In this document: positions 49,307 to 62,488 of the stretch, piece after piece
Numbering within the stretch: the stretch's first letter is position 1
Layout of the letters: each line of letters starts with the position of its first letter
Source of the DNA: TM7 phylum sp. oral taxon 348
GTDB lineage: Bacteria > Patescibacteriota > Saccharimonadia > Saccharimonadales > Saccharimonadaceae
Assembly: GCA_007845485.1 (NCBI GenBank)
Contig: SDRW01000003.1
Span: 1 to 64,000, forward strand
Reading direction: 5' to 3'
Length of the DNA: 64,000 bases
Translations under genes and position numbers: made by a program
Notes under the pieces: model-generated
What the model was told of the DNA's origin: nothing
The model's input: the letters and a program-made list of their open reading frames with translations, nothing else
The model's database searches: none

Positions 49307-52156
49307 ATGTTTGCTGTTGTTATTGCTATTATCTTAATATCTATGGTGGTTGTAGTGGCTGGGACTTTGATATATTTAGCATATAGAAGTTCACTTAGAG
49401 AGGCTAAAAACTACGAAAGAGGACTGAAGATGGTTCCTATGCTTATACACTTACCACCTATTAGTGATGATTTAGAAGCAGGTGGTCGTGATGAGCGTGA
49501 TGTTGTAGAAGAAATACTTAGCCAGGCTCAAGTTATGTATAACATTATAGCCAGTACAGCATTAAAAGGATTTAAGCACAGGATTTATGGTCAGAGACAT
49601 GTATCATTTGAAATTGTAGCTAGACAGGGTCTTGTATATTATTATGTAGTTGCCCCTATTGTTTTAGTAGATGTTGTTAAGCAGGCTGTTGCGGCTGCTT
49701 ATCCCTCAGCTAGGCTTGAAGAAGTGGAGGAGCATACAACATTTGCCGAAGGTACTGCTATGACTGGTGTTATAGGAGGTGAATTTATACTAAAGAAGAA
49801 CTTTGCTTATCCAATTGCTACCTATAAGGATACTAAGAGAGATGCCTCGAGAGCGCTTTTAAATGCTTTATCTACTGCTGGCAGAAAAGACGGGATAGGG
49901 CTACAATTTTTGATACGGCCAGCTAACGAAAATTGGGTTAGATCTGCATTGAGTGTTGTGGAGAAAATAAAAAAAGATAGGGCTTCAGGTAAGGTTTCTA
50001 CTGGGGTATCTGGTGGACATTTTGTGCGTGACGTTGCAGAGGCTTTATGGAAGCCACCTGATGTTAATTCATACAAAGAAGAAAAGCAAGTTGATGTTCA
50101 ATTAACTACAACCGAGCAGCAAGCTATTGAATCTATCGAAGAGAAAACTAGATATCCTGGATACGAGACTCTGGTTAGGGTTGTTGTAGCTTCAGATACC
50201 GCTATGAGATCACAGACTTTAATGAAAAATGTTGTAGCATCTTTTTCACTTTTTGATTCTCCTAGTAATAATGGGTTACAATTTATTCCAACTAGAAATG
50301 TTGATAATTTAGTTACTTCATATATATTCAGATTTTTTCCGCAGTCTGTTAAGAGTAATATATTGAATAGTGTAGAATTGGCTACTCTATTTCATTTGCC
50401 TGATCAAAAAAATATCCCTACATCTCAAGTTAAGCGACAGATGAGTAAGCAAGTTGATGGTCCTACAGATATCATGAATGAAGGGTTTTTACTTGGATAT
50501 AATGAGTTCCGAGGTGTTAAGAAGCCTATAAGACTTAGTACTAACGACAGACGAAGACATCTGTATATGATAGGTCAGACTGGTACTGGTAAATCAAAGT
50601 TTCTTGAGAATTTGGCATATCAAGATATGATGGACGGTAAAGGCTTTGCTTTTATTGATCCGCACGGCGATTCCGCAGAAGTTTTAATGGGGGCCGTTCC
50701 TCCTGAGCGTGTAGAGGACATAATCTATTTTAATCCTGCTGACATGGATAATCCTATTGGTCTAAATATGTTTGAGTTTAATACTCCTGATCAGAAAGAT
50801 TTTTTAGTGCAAGAGGCGATTAATATGCTCTACGGTCTCTATGATCCTGGCCATACAGGAATAGTTGGCCCTCGCTTAGAACATATTTTTCGTAATGCAG
50901 CGCTATTATTAATGTCAGACCCTGCAGGTGGTACATTCATTGATATACCTAAACTACTGGTTGATCAAGATTTTATGAAGAGTAAGCTTAAGTATGTTAC
51001 AGACCCTACTGTTTTGGAATTTTGGACTAAGGAGTGGCCTGCATCTCAAAAATCAAGTGAAGCAGGTGAGCTGGTTAGCTGGGTTGCTTCAAAGTTTGGA
51101 CCATTCCTATCAAATGATGCTATGAGAAATATTATAGGTCAAACGAAATCTGGATTTAATTTACGTGATATTATGGATAATCGTAAAATTTTGATAGTTA
51201 ACCTATCTAAAGGTAAGTTGGGTGATTTGAATTCTAAGCTTTTGGGTATAATATTTGTTATGAAATTCCAAGCAGCTGCTATGGGTAGGGCTGATATGCC
51301 GGAATCTAGTCGTCAGGATTTTAGTTTATATGTTGACGAGTTCCAGAATTTTATGACCGAAAGTTTTGAATCTATCCTATCTGAAGCTCGTAAGTATAGG
51401 CTAAGTTTGATATTGGCAAATCAATTCATGACTCAGCTCACAGATAAGATTAGAGAAGCTATTATAGGAAATGTTGGAACAGTAATAAGTGGTAGGATAG
51501 GTATTACGGATGCAGAGATTCTTGTTAAGAAGTTTGAGCCAACATTCACGGCAGATGATATGACTAAAATGCCTAATTTTCAGGGTATAGCTAGTGTTAT
51601 GATAAATAATACGCCGTCCGCTCCCTTTAGTATATCATTTACACCTCCTTTAGCTAAATCTGACGAAGCACTAGCAGTAAGGATGAAGAAACTTTCTGCT
51701 ATTAAATATGGTCGCCCTCGTGCTGAGGTTGAATCTGAAATCAGGAGGCGTATATCTACACCTGTTAAAGTACAGCAATCTAAGCGCTTTTCACCCGCAA
51801 ACAGTGCTAACGCTGGTAATTTTAATCCTAGCTATGGGGCTAAGCCAGGTCAGTCTGGACCTACGTCTTTTCTAGATGAATGGCTCTCTAAGAGACAGAA
51901 ATCTGGGTCATCTAGACCTGGAGTAATAAAGACACCAACCACCTATAATTCTAATCAATATATCTCACAATCTAATACCCCTATAGAATATAATGCGCAG
52001 AAAAGCTTGTATGTTTCACCAAATTACAATAATAATCCGCAAGCATACCAATCCCCACAGGGACAAGCCCAACAGGTATATCCTACTGTTAACCAAAATA
52101 ATAATTTAGTTAATTCTCAAAATAATAATGGAGATGGGATTTTAAGACTTAGGTAG
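49307..52156 (+). CDS. VirD4/TraD-like type IV secretion ATPase
   Basis: The 949-residue protein has one N-terminal membrane segment (about residues 2-25), a conserved N-terminal domain of unknown role (about 60-390), and an ATPase domain with Walker A GQTGTGKSK (about 424-432), DPHGD, and Walker B LYVDEFQNFM followed by the coupling-protein pattern LSLILANQFMTQL. A long tail (about 800-949) is rich in Asn, Gln, Pro and Tyr. Related ATPases drive conjugation or effector delivery. In this organism it may export protein or DNA to the host; only the motor is visible here. Confidence 0.85.
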   Translation: MFAVVIAIILISMVVVVAGTLIYLAYRSSLREAKNYERGLKMVPMLIHLPPISDDLEAGGRDERDVVEEILSQAQVMYNIIASTALKGFKHRIYGQRHVSFEIVARQGLVYYYVVAPIVLVDVVKQAVAAAYPSARLEEVEEHTTFAEGTAMTGVIGGEFILKKNFAYPIATYKDTKRDASRALLNALSTAGRKDGIGLQFLIRPANENWVRSALSVVEKIKKDRASGKVSTGVSGGHFVRDVAEALWKPPDVNSYKEEKQVDVQLTTTEQQAIESIEEKTRYPGYETLVRVVVASDTAMRSQTLMKNVVASFSLFDSPSNNGLQFIPTRNVDNLVTSYIFRFFPQSVKSNILNSVELATLFHLPDQKNIPTSQVKRQMSKQVDGPTDIMNEGFLLGYNEFRGVKKPIRLSTNDRRRHLYMIGQTGTGKSKFLENLAYQDMMDGKGFAFIDPHGDSAEVLMGAVPPERVEDIIYFNPADMDNPIGLNMFEFNTPDQKDFLVQEAINMLYGLYDPGHTGIVGPRLEHIFRNAALLLMSDPAGGTFIDIPKLLVDQDFMKSKLKYVTDPTVLEFWTKEWPASQKSSEAGELVSWVASKFGPFLSNDAMRNIIGQTKSGFNLRDIMDNRKILIVNLSKGKLGDLNSKLLGIIFVMKFQAAAMGRADMPESSRQDFSLYVDEFQNFMTESFESILSEARKYRLSLILANQFMTQLTDKIREAIIGNVGTVISGRIGITDAEILVKKFEPTFTADDMTKMPNFQGIASVMINNTPSAPFSISFTPPLAKSDEALAVRMKKLSAIKYGRPRAEVESEIRRRISTPVKVQQSKRFSPANSANAGNFNPSYGAKPGQSGPTSFLDEWLSKRQKSGSSRPGVIKTPTTYNSNQYISQSNTPIEYNAQKSLYVSPNYNNNPQAYQSPQGQAQQVYPTVNQNNNLVNSQNNNGDGILRLR

Positions 52157-52238
52157 AGATTTTATATTTAAAACCTAACTTGAATGTTAGTGTTAGTCTG
52201 CATAACACTATATAATACTCAAAAATGCAGCACTAATG

Positions 52239-52592
52239 CTACTTTGTACGTTTTTTAGTATGTCTAATATTTTTATTTTTTGTTCTTGATATTATAAAAT
52301 CTACAATTATACCTATTATAAAGCCTATAGCTATTCCTATAAATTGTTCAGAGCCATAAGGATAAAATCCTACATATATACTCATTGTATAGATAAGTAT
52401 AGTAGATAAAATCATGCCTAAAATCGATAATATTAATGTGTAAGATCTAAACAATACATAGTCGATAAAATCAAGAAAAATTTCTATTGGTCTAAAATGA
52501 AATATTTTGCTTAGTACCTTTTGGCTGGGTCTCATAGATTCCCTAATCTCGTTCATTATATTATTGAAAGATTTTTTTTCTAGCTTTTTCAT
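52239..52592 (-). CDS. Small membrane protein, unknown function
   Basis: A 117-residue protein with basic ends and two or three hydrophobic segments (about residues 50-70 and 82-103). No family is recognised. It overlaps the end of the upstream 379-residue gene by 4 nt, so the two form an operon. Confidence 0.65.
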   Translation of the reverse strand: MKKLEKKSFNNIMNEIRESMRPSQKVLSKIFHFRPIEIFLDFIDYVLFRSYTLILSILGMILSTILIYTMSIYVGFYPYGSEQFIGIAIGFIIGIIVDFIISRTKNKNIRHTKKRTK

Positions 52593-53728
52593 AGCAGATT
52601 ACCTTTATTAATATTGTGTCTGATTAGCCGAATTTCTTCATAGTATTGGTTAGATTTTATATATAATAACACTGATAACAAAAGTGTTCCTAAAGACGTT
52701 AATAATATATGTGTCTCTGACAGATGGGGTAACTTATGCAATTTTAATTCCATTTGTTTAATTATTGAACATGGAATGTTTAAAGATTCATCGCCTGGTA
52801 AAGTTGAAGTGATTTTACAGTCATATGAATGTGGTAATGAAGAATTCTGTGCTGTAGTAGGAATTTGTGATTTTACCCTTACACTGAAAGAATATTGCAC
52901 AGAAGAGTTTTGAGGAATATTTTTATTTATCCAATGTATTGTTTTATTATCATCAATATCTCCATCATTAATATTTACAACGTCTGCATACTCAAGAATA
53001 TCTCCTATATATGTTGATGTAGTAAAAGATATATTTTTATCTAATATATTTTTTACATCAATAGTGTAATTAATTAATGAATTGGGAGATATCGTAGTAT
53101 TTTTATAATCCTGAGCGGAGCTGTTATTTATAGTTGTTTTTATATCAACGTTGTTTGGATATAAATCATAAGCATTTTTAGGTAGATTCTCCGTTAATAT
53201 ATCTCCCGAATTTAGTAATATTGCGAAATTACCTATGCTACTAGCTACTCCTAATAGAGCTGGTTCTGTGTTGTTGATAGTATCTATTTTTGAGACATAT
53301 AGGGTTGTATCTAGTCCAGGTATACTGTAGTATTTATTACTAATATTTGGTAAAGCAACCCTTGCTATATGATATTTATAAATATGGTGGTTTGGCAAAA
53401 TATTTTCACTATTTGCGGTTTCTATATTATTTTTGCTGATACCTATAGACGATAATAATGCTCTTATGGATAAATCATTTTGTTTGTACCGTCGAATAAA
53501 ATCTTCCTTACTCATTACGCCTCCATATAGAATATTACTTTCATGTGTCAATATGTTGTTATTTTTACTTAAAATAATTCCAAACATCTGTAAGAATAAG
53601 GCTAATATGGACATATAAACCGCTATTAAGCGCATCTTCTTTTGTTTTTTGAGTGATTTAGCATAGTTAGATAGTCTGCCTACTAGACTTGGACTAAAAG
53701 ACAAATTGCCTACTAATTTTCTAAACAT
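52589..53728 (-). CDS. Exported protein with DUF11-like domain and two membrane anchors
   Basis: The 379-residue product has a basic N-terminus, a membrane segment (about residues 33-53), a long Asn/Ser-rich extracytoplasmic region and a second membrane segment (about 342-362) with a short basic tail. The part at about 210-300 (NYTIDVKNILDKNISFTTST, then IPQNSSVQYSFSVRVK) resembles DUF11-type beta domains of surface proteins. It may be a wall- or envelope-associated protein. A TGcTACAAT element lies upstream. Divergent from gyrB. Confidence 0.68.
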   Translation of the reverse strand: MFRKLVGNLSFSPSLVGRLSNYAKSLKKQKKMRLIAVYMSILALFLQMFGIILSKNNNILTHESNILYGGVMSKEDFIRRYKQNDLSIRALLSSIGISKNNIETANSENILPNHHIYKYHIARVALPNISNKYYSIPGLDTTLYVSKIDTINNTEPALLGVASSIGNFAILLNSGDILTENLPKNAYDLYPNNVDIKTTINNSSAQDYKNTTISPNSLINYTIDVKNILDKNISFTTSTYIGDILEYADVVNINDGDIDDNKTIHWINKNIPQNSSVQYSFSVRVKSQIPTTAQNSSLPHSYDCKITSTLPGDESLNIPCSIIKQMELKLHKLPHLSETHILLTSLGTLLLSVLLYIKSNQYYEEIRLIRHNINKGNLL

Positions 53729-53801
53729 TTTTTATTATGCCTACCCTTTGCGATTATTAGTAGTAATTGTAGCATAAAATAATATTCAATTACAGTAACT
53801 A

Positions 53802-53830
53802 TTGAGTGAAGTATGTAAATTATATATAAT
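53802..53830 (+). promoter_or_regulatory. Promoter of gyrB
   Basis: TTGAGT (53802-53807) and TATAAT (53825-53830) are 17 bp apart, about 50 nt before the gyrB ATG. Confidence 0.6.
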
Positions 53831-53852
53831 ATACATAAGTATAAATACCTGA

Positions 53853-55862
<2,010 letters not shown>

Positions 55863-55874
55863 GGAGTTGACTAT

Positions 55875-58376
55875 ATGAAAGATGACAATCAGCAATCAGT
55901 TGAAGGTGAAATTTTACAGCCCGAGCAGACTCATTCTCGTCTATTAGAACATAGAACTGTTGAGAGAGTAATGGAAGATAGCTTCTTTAGATATTCCATG
56001 AGTGTGATTATTGATCGTGCATTACCTGATGTTCGGGATGGCCTTAAACCAGTTCATCGCCGTATTTTGTACTCAATGAATCAAAATGGTAATCGTAGTA
56101 ACGCTAAGTTTGTAAAGTCAGCACGTATTATTGGTGATGTAATGGGTAAATATCATCCACATGGTGACTCAGCTATTTATGATTCTATGGTCAGGTTAGC
56201 CCAGGACTGGACTATGAGATATACACTTGTTCAGGGTCAGGGTAATTTTGGATCTATGGACGGGGATCCTCCAGCCGCTCACCGCTATACAGAGGCACGC
56301 CTAGATAAACCAGCTGAAGAGTTACTTGCTGATATAGAAAAAGAAACCGTTGATTTCCGTGATAATTTTGATGGATCTGAGCAGGAGCCTATGGTTTTAC
56401 CAGCTAAATTACCTAATTTGCTTTTGAATGGTCAGGTTGGCATTGCTGTAGGTATGGCAACTAGTATTCCTACTCATAATTTAGGTGAGTTAGTAGATGC
56501 GACTGTTGAATTAATTGATAATCCAGAAGCTACAGTGGATGATCTTCTCAAACATGTAAAGGGTCCTGATTTCCCGACAGGAGCCATAGTTTATGGTGGT
56601 GCTCCAATGTGGCAAGCTTACCAAACGGGTCGAGGCAGTGTAACTATACGTGCTGTAGCTAATATTGAAGAAACTAAGCGCGGTCGTCATCGAATAGTGG
56701 TTACCGAAATGCCATATGCTGTAAACAAGGCAACTCTTATTGAAAAGATCGCTGAGCTTGTAAAGGAAAAGAAAATTACTTCAATTAGTGATCTCCGTGA
56801 TGAGAGTGCGCGTGGTAATGTTCGAGTTGTTATAGAATTGAAAAAAGATGCCTATCCTAAAAAAGTGTTGAATCAACTATATAAATTGACAGCCTTACAG
56901 ACTAATTTTCATTACAATATGCTAGCGCTAGTTGATGGAAAGCAGCCTAGGATATTAGGTCTGCGCGATATTTTAAGTGAATTTGTAAAGCATCGTCGCA
57001 GTGTAGTTAGACGTCGTACTGAGTTTGAGCTTAAAAAAGCAGAAGCCCGCGCGCATATCTTAGAAGGGTATAAAATTGCGCTTGATTATATAGATGAAGT
57101 AATAAAAACTATTCGTGCATCAAAGACTCAGGAAGAAGCTGAGAAAAGTTTAATAGCAAAGTTTGGTCTGAGTGAGATTCAGGCTAAAGCTATATTGGCT
57201 ATGCAACTGCGCAGACTTACTGGACTAGAGCGTGAAGCTATAGAGAATGAATTAAGAGAGCTTTTGGCTTTGATTGAAAAACTAAAGGGTATATTGGCAG
57301 ACGAGCAGGAAATTCTTAATATCATAAAAAATGAGCTGATCGAGATGAAGGAAAAATATGGTGATCAGCGCCGCAGTAAGATGATAAATCATGAGCTTGG
57401 TAAATTTAGCGATGAAGAGCTTATCCCAGAGGAAGATTCTGTTGTTTTGTTGACTAGCGAAAACTATATAAAAAGAACTTTAGCTAGTGATTATCGTAAA
57501 CAAAATCGTGGTGGCAAGGGTAAGCGTGGCATGACTACTAAGGAAACTGACGTTATTGAGCATATGATTCCTGCTGGTACTCATGATTGGCTTTTATTCT
57601 TTACCAACCGTGGTCGTGTATTTAGATTAAAAGCTTATGAAGTGCCAGCGGCAAGCTTGCAAGCTAAGGGTGTTGCAGCTGTTAATTTGTTGCAGCTGCA
57701 GCCAGAGGAAAAGATTACTGCAATTATCAAGTTTGAGAAAGATGCAAAGGATGATGGATATCTATTTATGGCAACCGTAAAAGGTACTATAAAGAAAACG
57801 CCAGTCAAGGATTATGCTAATATTCGCACGAATGGACTTATAGCAATCAAACTTGATGACGGAGATGAATTACGCTGGATAAAGCGAAGTAGTGGAAATG
57901 ATGACATTTTAATTTCTACTTCAGCAGGACAGGCTATAAGGTTTAACGAAAAAGATGCCCGTTCTATGGGAAGAGCTGCGCGTGGTGTACGTGGCGTTCG
58001 TCTGCGTCCTAATGATTCAGTTGTTGGCATGGATATTGCTAACGACGATAGGACATTGCTGGTTATTTCTGAAAACGGTTATGGTAAAGCTACTAAAATA
58101 TCTAACTTCCCGTCACATAAGCGGGGTGGAGTTGGTATTAAGGCTGCTGTTGTAACTGCAAAAACGGGCCCTATAATATCTGTGAAAACTATACAGCAAG
58201 ATGATATAGAAGCATTACTCGTATCAACGCAAGGGCAAACTATAAGAGTAAGTCTGAAGGATATACCAGTATTAGGAAGAACTACCCAGGGTGTTAGGAT
58301 TATGAAAACTTCTGATGATGATTCAGTTGCCTCTGTTGGTTTGATGTCAGAACGATCATCTAATGAGGAATCGTAA
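55875..58376 (+). CDS. gyrA: DNA gyrase subunit A
   Basis: The 833-residue breakage-reunion subunit has catalytic Y138 in [10 protein letters not shown] and the quinolone region [10 protein letters not shown] with S99 and D103, the residues equivalent to Ser83 and Asp87 of E. coli, so no resistance substitution is visible there. The GyrA box appears as QNRGGKG, supporting gyrase rather than topoisomerase IV. The C-terminal beta-pinwheel repeats follow. The next gene starts overlapping the stop by one base. Confidence 0.97.
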   Translation: MKDDNQQSVEGEILQPEQTHSRLLEHRTVERVMEDSFFRYSMSVIIDRALPDVRDGLKPVHRRILYSMNQNGNRSNAKFVKSARIIGDVMGKYHPHGDSAIYDSMVRLAQDWTMRYTLVQGQGNFGSMDGDPPAAHRYTEARLDKPAEELLADIEKETVDFRDNFDGSEQEPMVLPAKLPNLLLNGQVGIAVGMATSIPTHNLGELVDATVELIDNPEATVDDLLKHVKGPDFPTGAIVYGGAPMWQAYQTGRGSVTIRAVANIEETKRGRHRIVVTEMPYAVNKATLIEKIAELVKEKKITSISDLRDESARGNVRVVIELKKDAYPKKVLNQLYKLTALQTNFHYNMLALVDGKQPRILGLRDILSEFVKHRRSVVRRRTEFELKKAEARAHILEGYKIALDYIDEVIKTIRASKTQEEAEKSLIAKFGLSEIQAKAILAMQLRRLTGLEREAIENELRELLALIEKLKGILADEQEILNIIKNELIEMKEKYGDQRRSKMINHELGKFSDEELIPEEDSVVLLTSENYIKRTLASDYRKQNRGGKGKRGMTTKETDVIEHMIPAGTHDWLLFFTNRGRVFRLKAYEVPAASLQAKGVAAVNLLQLQPEEKITAIIKFEKDAKDDGYLFMATVKGTIKKTPVKDYANIRTNGLIAIKLDDGDELRWIKRSSGNDDILISTSAGQAIRFNEKDARSMGRAARGVRGVRLRPNDSVVGMDIANDDRTLLVISENGYGKATKISNFPSHKRGGVGIKAAVVTAKTGPIISVKTIQQDDIEALLVSTQGQTIRVSLKDIPVLGRTTQGVRIMKTSDDDSVASVGLMSERSSNEES

Positions 58377-58801
58377 TGTTGTCACCTTATCTCATAGCGG
58401 CTCTATTGGGGTGGATTATTGCCCAAGGTAGTAAGTATATTTTTGCTTTAATAAAGGGTAGATCTGTACGTAAACTTCAAAGCCTATATATCTCAGGGGG
58501 AATGCCAAGCGCTCATAGTGCTACTGTTACGGCTCTAGTATCTGTCATAGGTCTAAAGAATGGTATAGATAGTGGGTTATTTGGATTAGGTTTCGTATTT
58601 GCTTCTGTTGTTATGTATGACGCTATGATGGTACGCAGGTCTAGTGGTAAACAGGGTATTATACTAAAAAAGTTGATATCAGAGATTAATTCTCCTATTA
58701 AAACGCCTCGCTTCGCAAAGGGTCATGAGCCGATTGAAGTACTGGTTGGAGCGGTTATTGGCGTGGCTATTGGCACTGTAGTTTATTTTGCAACAATATA
58801 A
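58376..58801 (+). CDS. DUF212 divergent PAP2-family membrane protein
   Basis: The 141-residue protein matches the YuiD/DUF212 group: GGMPSAHSATVTAL, VVMYDAMMVRRSSGKQ and GHEPIEVLVGAVIGV. Three or four membrane segments are present. These proteins resemble PAP2 phosphatases and may act on a lipid phosphate; the function is not established. Its ATG overlaps the gyrA stop. Confidence 0.88.
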   Translation: MLSPYLIAALLGWIIAQGSKYIFALIKGRSVRKLQSLYISGGMPSAHSATVTALVSVIGLKNGIDSGLFGLGFVFASVVMYDAMMVRRSSGKQGIILKKLISEINSPIKTPRFAKGHEPIEVLVGAVIGVAIGTVVYFATI

Positions 58802-58814
58802 TTATAAAAAAGTA

Positions 58815-58844
58815 TTGACTAGTGGGTTATTTATGCGCTAAAAT
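58815..58844 (+). promoter_or_regulatory. 16S rRNA promoter
   Basis: TTGACT (58815-58820) and TAAAAT (58839-58844) are 18 bp apart, preceded by an A-tract (AAAAAAGTATTG) that is repeated at the 23S promoter. Confidence 0.65.
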
Positions 58845-58924
58845 AACAATCAGTTCTGGTTGCAGGTGCATGAAATTAGAAAATGCATTCTTCAGATATA
58901 AAGTGTGAAGTGCGAACAGATAAA

Positions 58925-58950
58925 GTTCATTAACAATTTAATTGTGCAAT
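58925..58950 (+). promoter_or_regulatory. boxA-like element and 5' processing strand of 16S
   Basis: GTTCATTAACAATTTAATTG resembles the rRNA antitermination boxA. The stretch 58930-58950 pairs over 21 bp (one G-U) with 60618-60638, forming the stem that flanks 16S for RNase III-type processing. Confidence 0.65.
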
Positions 58951-59001
58951 AATCATCGTCAGTTTATATGAGCAAATATAGACGTTTCAATGAAACGTTC
59001 T

Positions 59002-60478
<1,477 letters not shown>

Positions 60479-60617
60479 TAGGGAGTAAATATGCCAATCT
60501 GTCGAGCAATCACAGATTGAGCTAGGTCGGTCTCGTAGATATGCTGAGCTTACATATTTACAATAGTCCTTATAGGACGAGACAAAGTTCAACCTTTTAT
60601 GCTATATACTGAGATGA

Positions 60618-60638
60618 ATTGCACAATTAAGTTGTTAA
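60618..60638 (+). promoter_or_regulatory. 3' processing strand of 16S
   Basis: ATTGCACAATTAAGTTGTTAA's 21 positions pair with 58930-58950, closing the 16S processing stem. Confidence 0.65.
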
Positions 60639-60642
60639 TTTG

Positions 60643-60664
60643 AAAAGTCCCTTGCGGGACTTTT
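60643..60664 (+). terminator. Intrinsic terminator directly after 16S
   Basis: AAAAGTCCC (60643-60651) and GGGACTTTT (60656-60664) form a 9-bp stem with a TTGC loop and a T run, 4 nt after the processing stem. The 16S transcript therefore ends here. Confidence 0.85.
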
Positions 60665-60764
60665 TGCTTTACTATGTCATAATAATGGCATTAATCAAGT
60701 ATTGTCTATATAAGAGTCTAAACACTAAATGTGAGTAAAACTATTAGATAATTAAGAATAAATT

Positions 60765-61007
60765 CTATTTATTGCTACCTTTGAACAACATATCTAACAC
60801 AATTCCGAGTAGTAGTGGAGCTATATTGGTCATACATATAAACCCTACACCTATAGATATAAGACCATATAGGCGATATTTTTCGTAATCTGCTATACCA
60901 GAGCCCATATTATCTGCTATTTGACGATGGAAACGCAAAAACACAACAGATGCGATTACGATAAATAAACCGCCAATAAACCATCCAAAGTTAAATTCGT
61001 ATTTCAT
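60765..61007 (-). CDS. Small membrane protein between 16S and the tRNAs
   Basis: An 80-residue protein with two membrane segments (about residues 8-25 and 46-72) separated by a charged loop containing DYEKYRLYG. No family is recognised. It is encoded against the direction of the rRNA genes. The hydrophobic pattern and clean start suggest a real gene, but it has no distinctive motif. Confidence 0.6.
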   Translation of the reverse strand: MKYEFNFGWFIGGLFIVIASVVFLRFHRQIADNMGSGIADYEKYRLYGLISIGVGFICMTNIAPLLLGIVLDMLFKGSNK

Positions 61008-61027
61008 AAATTAATTATATTATACTA

Positions 61028-61056
61028 TTGATTATTTTTACAGCCTAGTATACAAT
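61028..61056 (+). promoter_or_regulatory. Promoter of tRNA-Ala/tRNA-Ile
   Basis: TTGATT (61028-61033) and TACAAT (61051-61056) are exactly 17 bp apart, 13 nt upstream of tRNA-Ala. Confidence 0.65.
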
Positions 61057-61069
61057 ATATTGAGTATAA

Positions 61070-61146
61070 GGGGCGTTAGCTCAGTTGGCTAGAGCACCTG
61101 CTTTGCAAGCAGGGGGTCCGGGGTTCGAGTCCCCGACGCTCCACCA
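61070..61146 (+). tRNA. tRNA-Ala (TGC)
   Basis: Complete cloverleaf: acceptor GGGGCGT/ACGCTCC with the G3-U70 pair, anticodon TGC, T-arm with GGTTCGAGTCC, discriminator A and encoded CCA. Confidence 0.96.
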
Positions 61147-61159
61147 TTAATATTATTAT

Positions 61160-61195
61160 GGGGCAGACCAGGTTTCTATCTGGAATGCTCCACCA
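61160..61195 (+). other. tRNA-Ala-like minihelix relic
   Basis: A 36-nt element folds as GGGGCA / TGCTCC (with the third pair G-U), an inner CCAG/CTGG hairpin with loop GTTTCTAT, and an encoded ACCA end. This resembles the acceptor-plus-T-arm half of a tRNA-Ala. It lies between tRNA-Ala and tRNA-Ile and is probably the remnant of a duplicated tRNA gene, though a functional role cannot be excluded. Confidence 0.5.
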
Positions 61196-61215
61196 CGATG
61201 ACATTATGTAATCGT

Positions 61216-61292
61216 GGGCGATTAGCTCAGCTGGTTAGAGCGCGTCACTGATAATGACGAGGTCGGAGGTTCAAGTCCCTCATCGCCCACCA
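61216..61292 (+). tRNA. tRNA-Ile (GAT)
   Basis: Complete cloverleaf: acceptor GGGCGAT/ATCGCCC, anticodon GAT, T-arm with GGTTCAAGTCC, discriminator A and encoded CCA. Confidence 0.96.
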
Positions 61293-61308
61293 CTGCATGG
61301 TGTTTTTT
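61288..61308 (+). terminator. Terminator overlapping the tRNA-Ile 3' end
   Basis: CACCA (61288-61292) pairs with TGGTG (61298-61302), followed by TTTTTT. The stem is only 5 bp, so efficiency is uncertain. Confidence 0.45.
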
Positions 61309-61330
61309 ATTTTTAAATAGGAAAATATAT

Positions 61331-62470
61331 TTGAAATTTAGTAGATATATAATTCGGTTCTTATATAAAAACGTTATCAAAAAGTTTTTATTTATTATAC
61401 CTCCTGATAAGGCACATTCTATTTTGGTATCTTTTGCTAGAATATATCAATCTCTACCTATATTGCCTTTAATTACTAAATTTATACTTACTCATAGAAA
61501 TAATAACCGATTAAAACAAAATATATGTGGCATAAATTTTAGTAATCCAGTAGGGCTATCCGCTGGTTTTGACAAAAATATTGAACTAATACCTACTATG
61601 AGTATGGTCGGTTTTGGGTATATGACAGGAGGGTCTATTACTATTACTCCGCGCGCAGGTAATCCTAGACCATGGTTCTATCGATTACCTAAGAGTAAAT
61701 CGATTGTTGTTCATGCTGGTCTTGCTAATGATGGAGCTAATATTATTCTTCAGAATATAAAAAGACAATATAAAAAAGAAGCTAATCGCAAAATACCTCT
61801 ATTCATATCTATAGCTGTAGTTGCGCGTTCGCAAGACAGTACTGAAGCAGATATAATAAAAGACGTTTGCGAGGCAATGAGTCTTGTCTCTGGTAGCGGG
61901 CTTGCGAAAGCTGTCGAGATAAATATTTCTTGTCCAAATATTGATGACAATCAGCCCTTTACTTATCCAGATAAACTAGATAATCTCTTATCTCAACTGG
62001 ATAAAATAAATGCAGATATGCCTATTTTTATCAAGATGCCTAATTTAGTGGATTTTGTAAGATTTGGATTAATACTTGAGATAATTTCTAAACATAAAAT
62101 AAACGGCGTTACTATAAGTAATCTTGTAAAGGATAGAAGTAACATTAACCTGAAAGATAAGCTTCCGGAATCTGTTAAGGGCGGATTGAGTGGCAAGCCA
62201 TGCAGAGATAGAAGTTTGGACTTGATAAAATTTACTTATGAAAAATATGGGGATCGGCTTTTAATTATAGGTGTGGGTGGAATATTTAATGCTGAAGATG
62301 CCTATTTGAAAATTCGTGCTGGCTCCAGCTTAGTTGCTTTAATTACTGGTCTGATGTTTGAGGGTCCGCAGCTGGTCGGTGATATTAACCATGGTCTTGA
62401 TAAATTATTAAAAAGAGATGGTTTTAGTAGTTTAACAGAGGCTATAGGAATTGATGTGAAAAAAAAGTAA
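61331..62470 (+). CDS. pyrD: Dihydroorotate dehydrogenase, class 2-like
   Basis: It oxidises dihydroorotate to orotate in pyrimidine synthesis. The 379-residue protein has an N-terminal amphipathic region (FLFIIPPDKAHSILVSFARI) typical of membrane-bound, quinone-using class 2 enzymes. Core motifs follow: NPVGLSAGFDKN, GGSITITPRAGNPRPW and the C-terminal FMN-binding IIGVGGIFNAEDAYLKI. The catalytic motif reads NISCPN with C201, where class 2 has serine and class 1 has cysteine. The start is TTG; no in-frame ATG lies near, and an AGGA sits about 9 nt upstream. Its location between the tRNAs and 23S is unusual. Confidence 0.92.
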   Translation: MKFSRYIIRFLYKNVIKKFLFIIPPDKAHSILVSFARIYQSLPILPLITKFILTHRNNNRLKQNICGINFSNPVGLSAGFDKNIELIPTMSMVGFGYMTGGSITITPRAGNPRPWFYRLPKSKSIVVHAGLANDGANIILQNIKRQYKKEANRKIPLFISIAVVARSQDSTEADIIKDVCEAMSLVSGSGLAKAVEINISCPNIDDNQPFTYPDKLDNLLSQLDKINADMPIFIKMPNLVDFVRFGLILEIISKHKINGVTISNLVKDRSNINLKDKLPESVKGGLSGKPCRDRSLDLIKFTYEKYGDRLLIIGVGGIFNAEDAYLKIRAGSSLVALITGLMFEGPQLVGDINHGLDKLLKRDGFSSLTEAIGIDVKKK

Positions 62471-62488
62471 AAAAATATTAAAAAAGTA

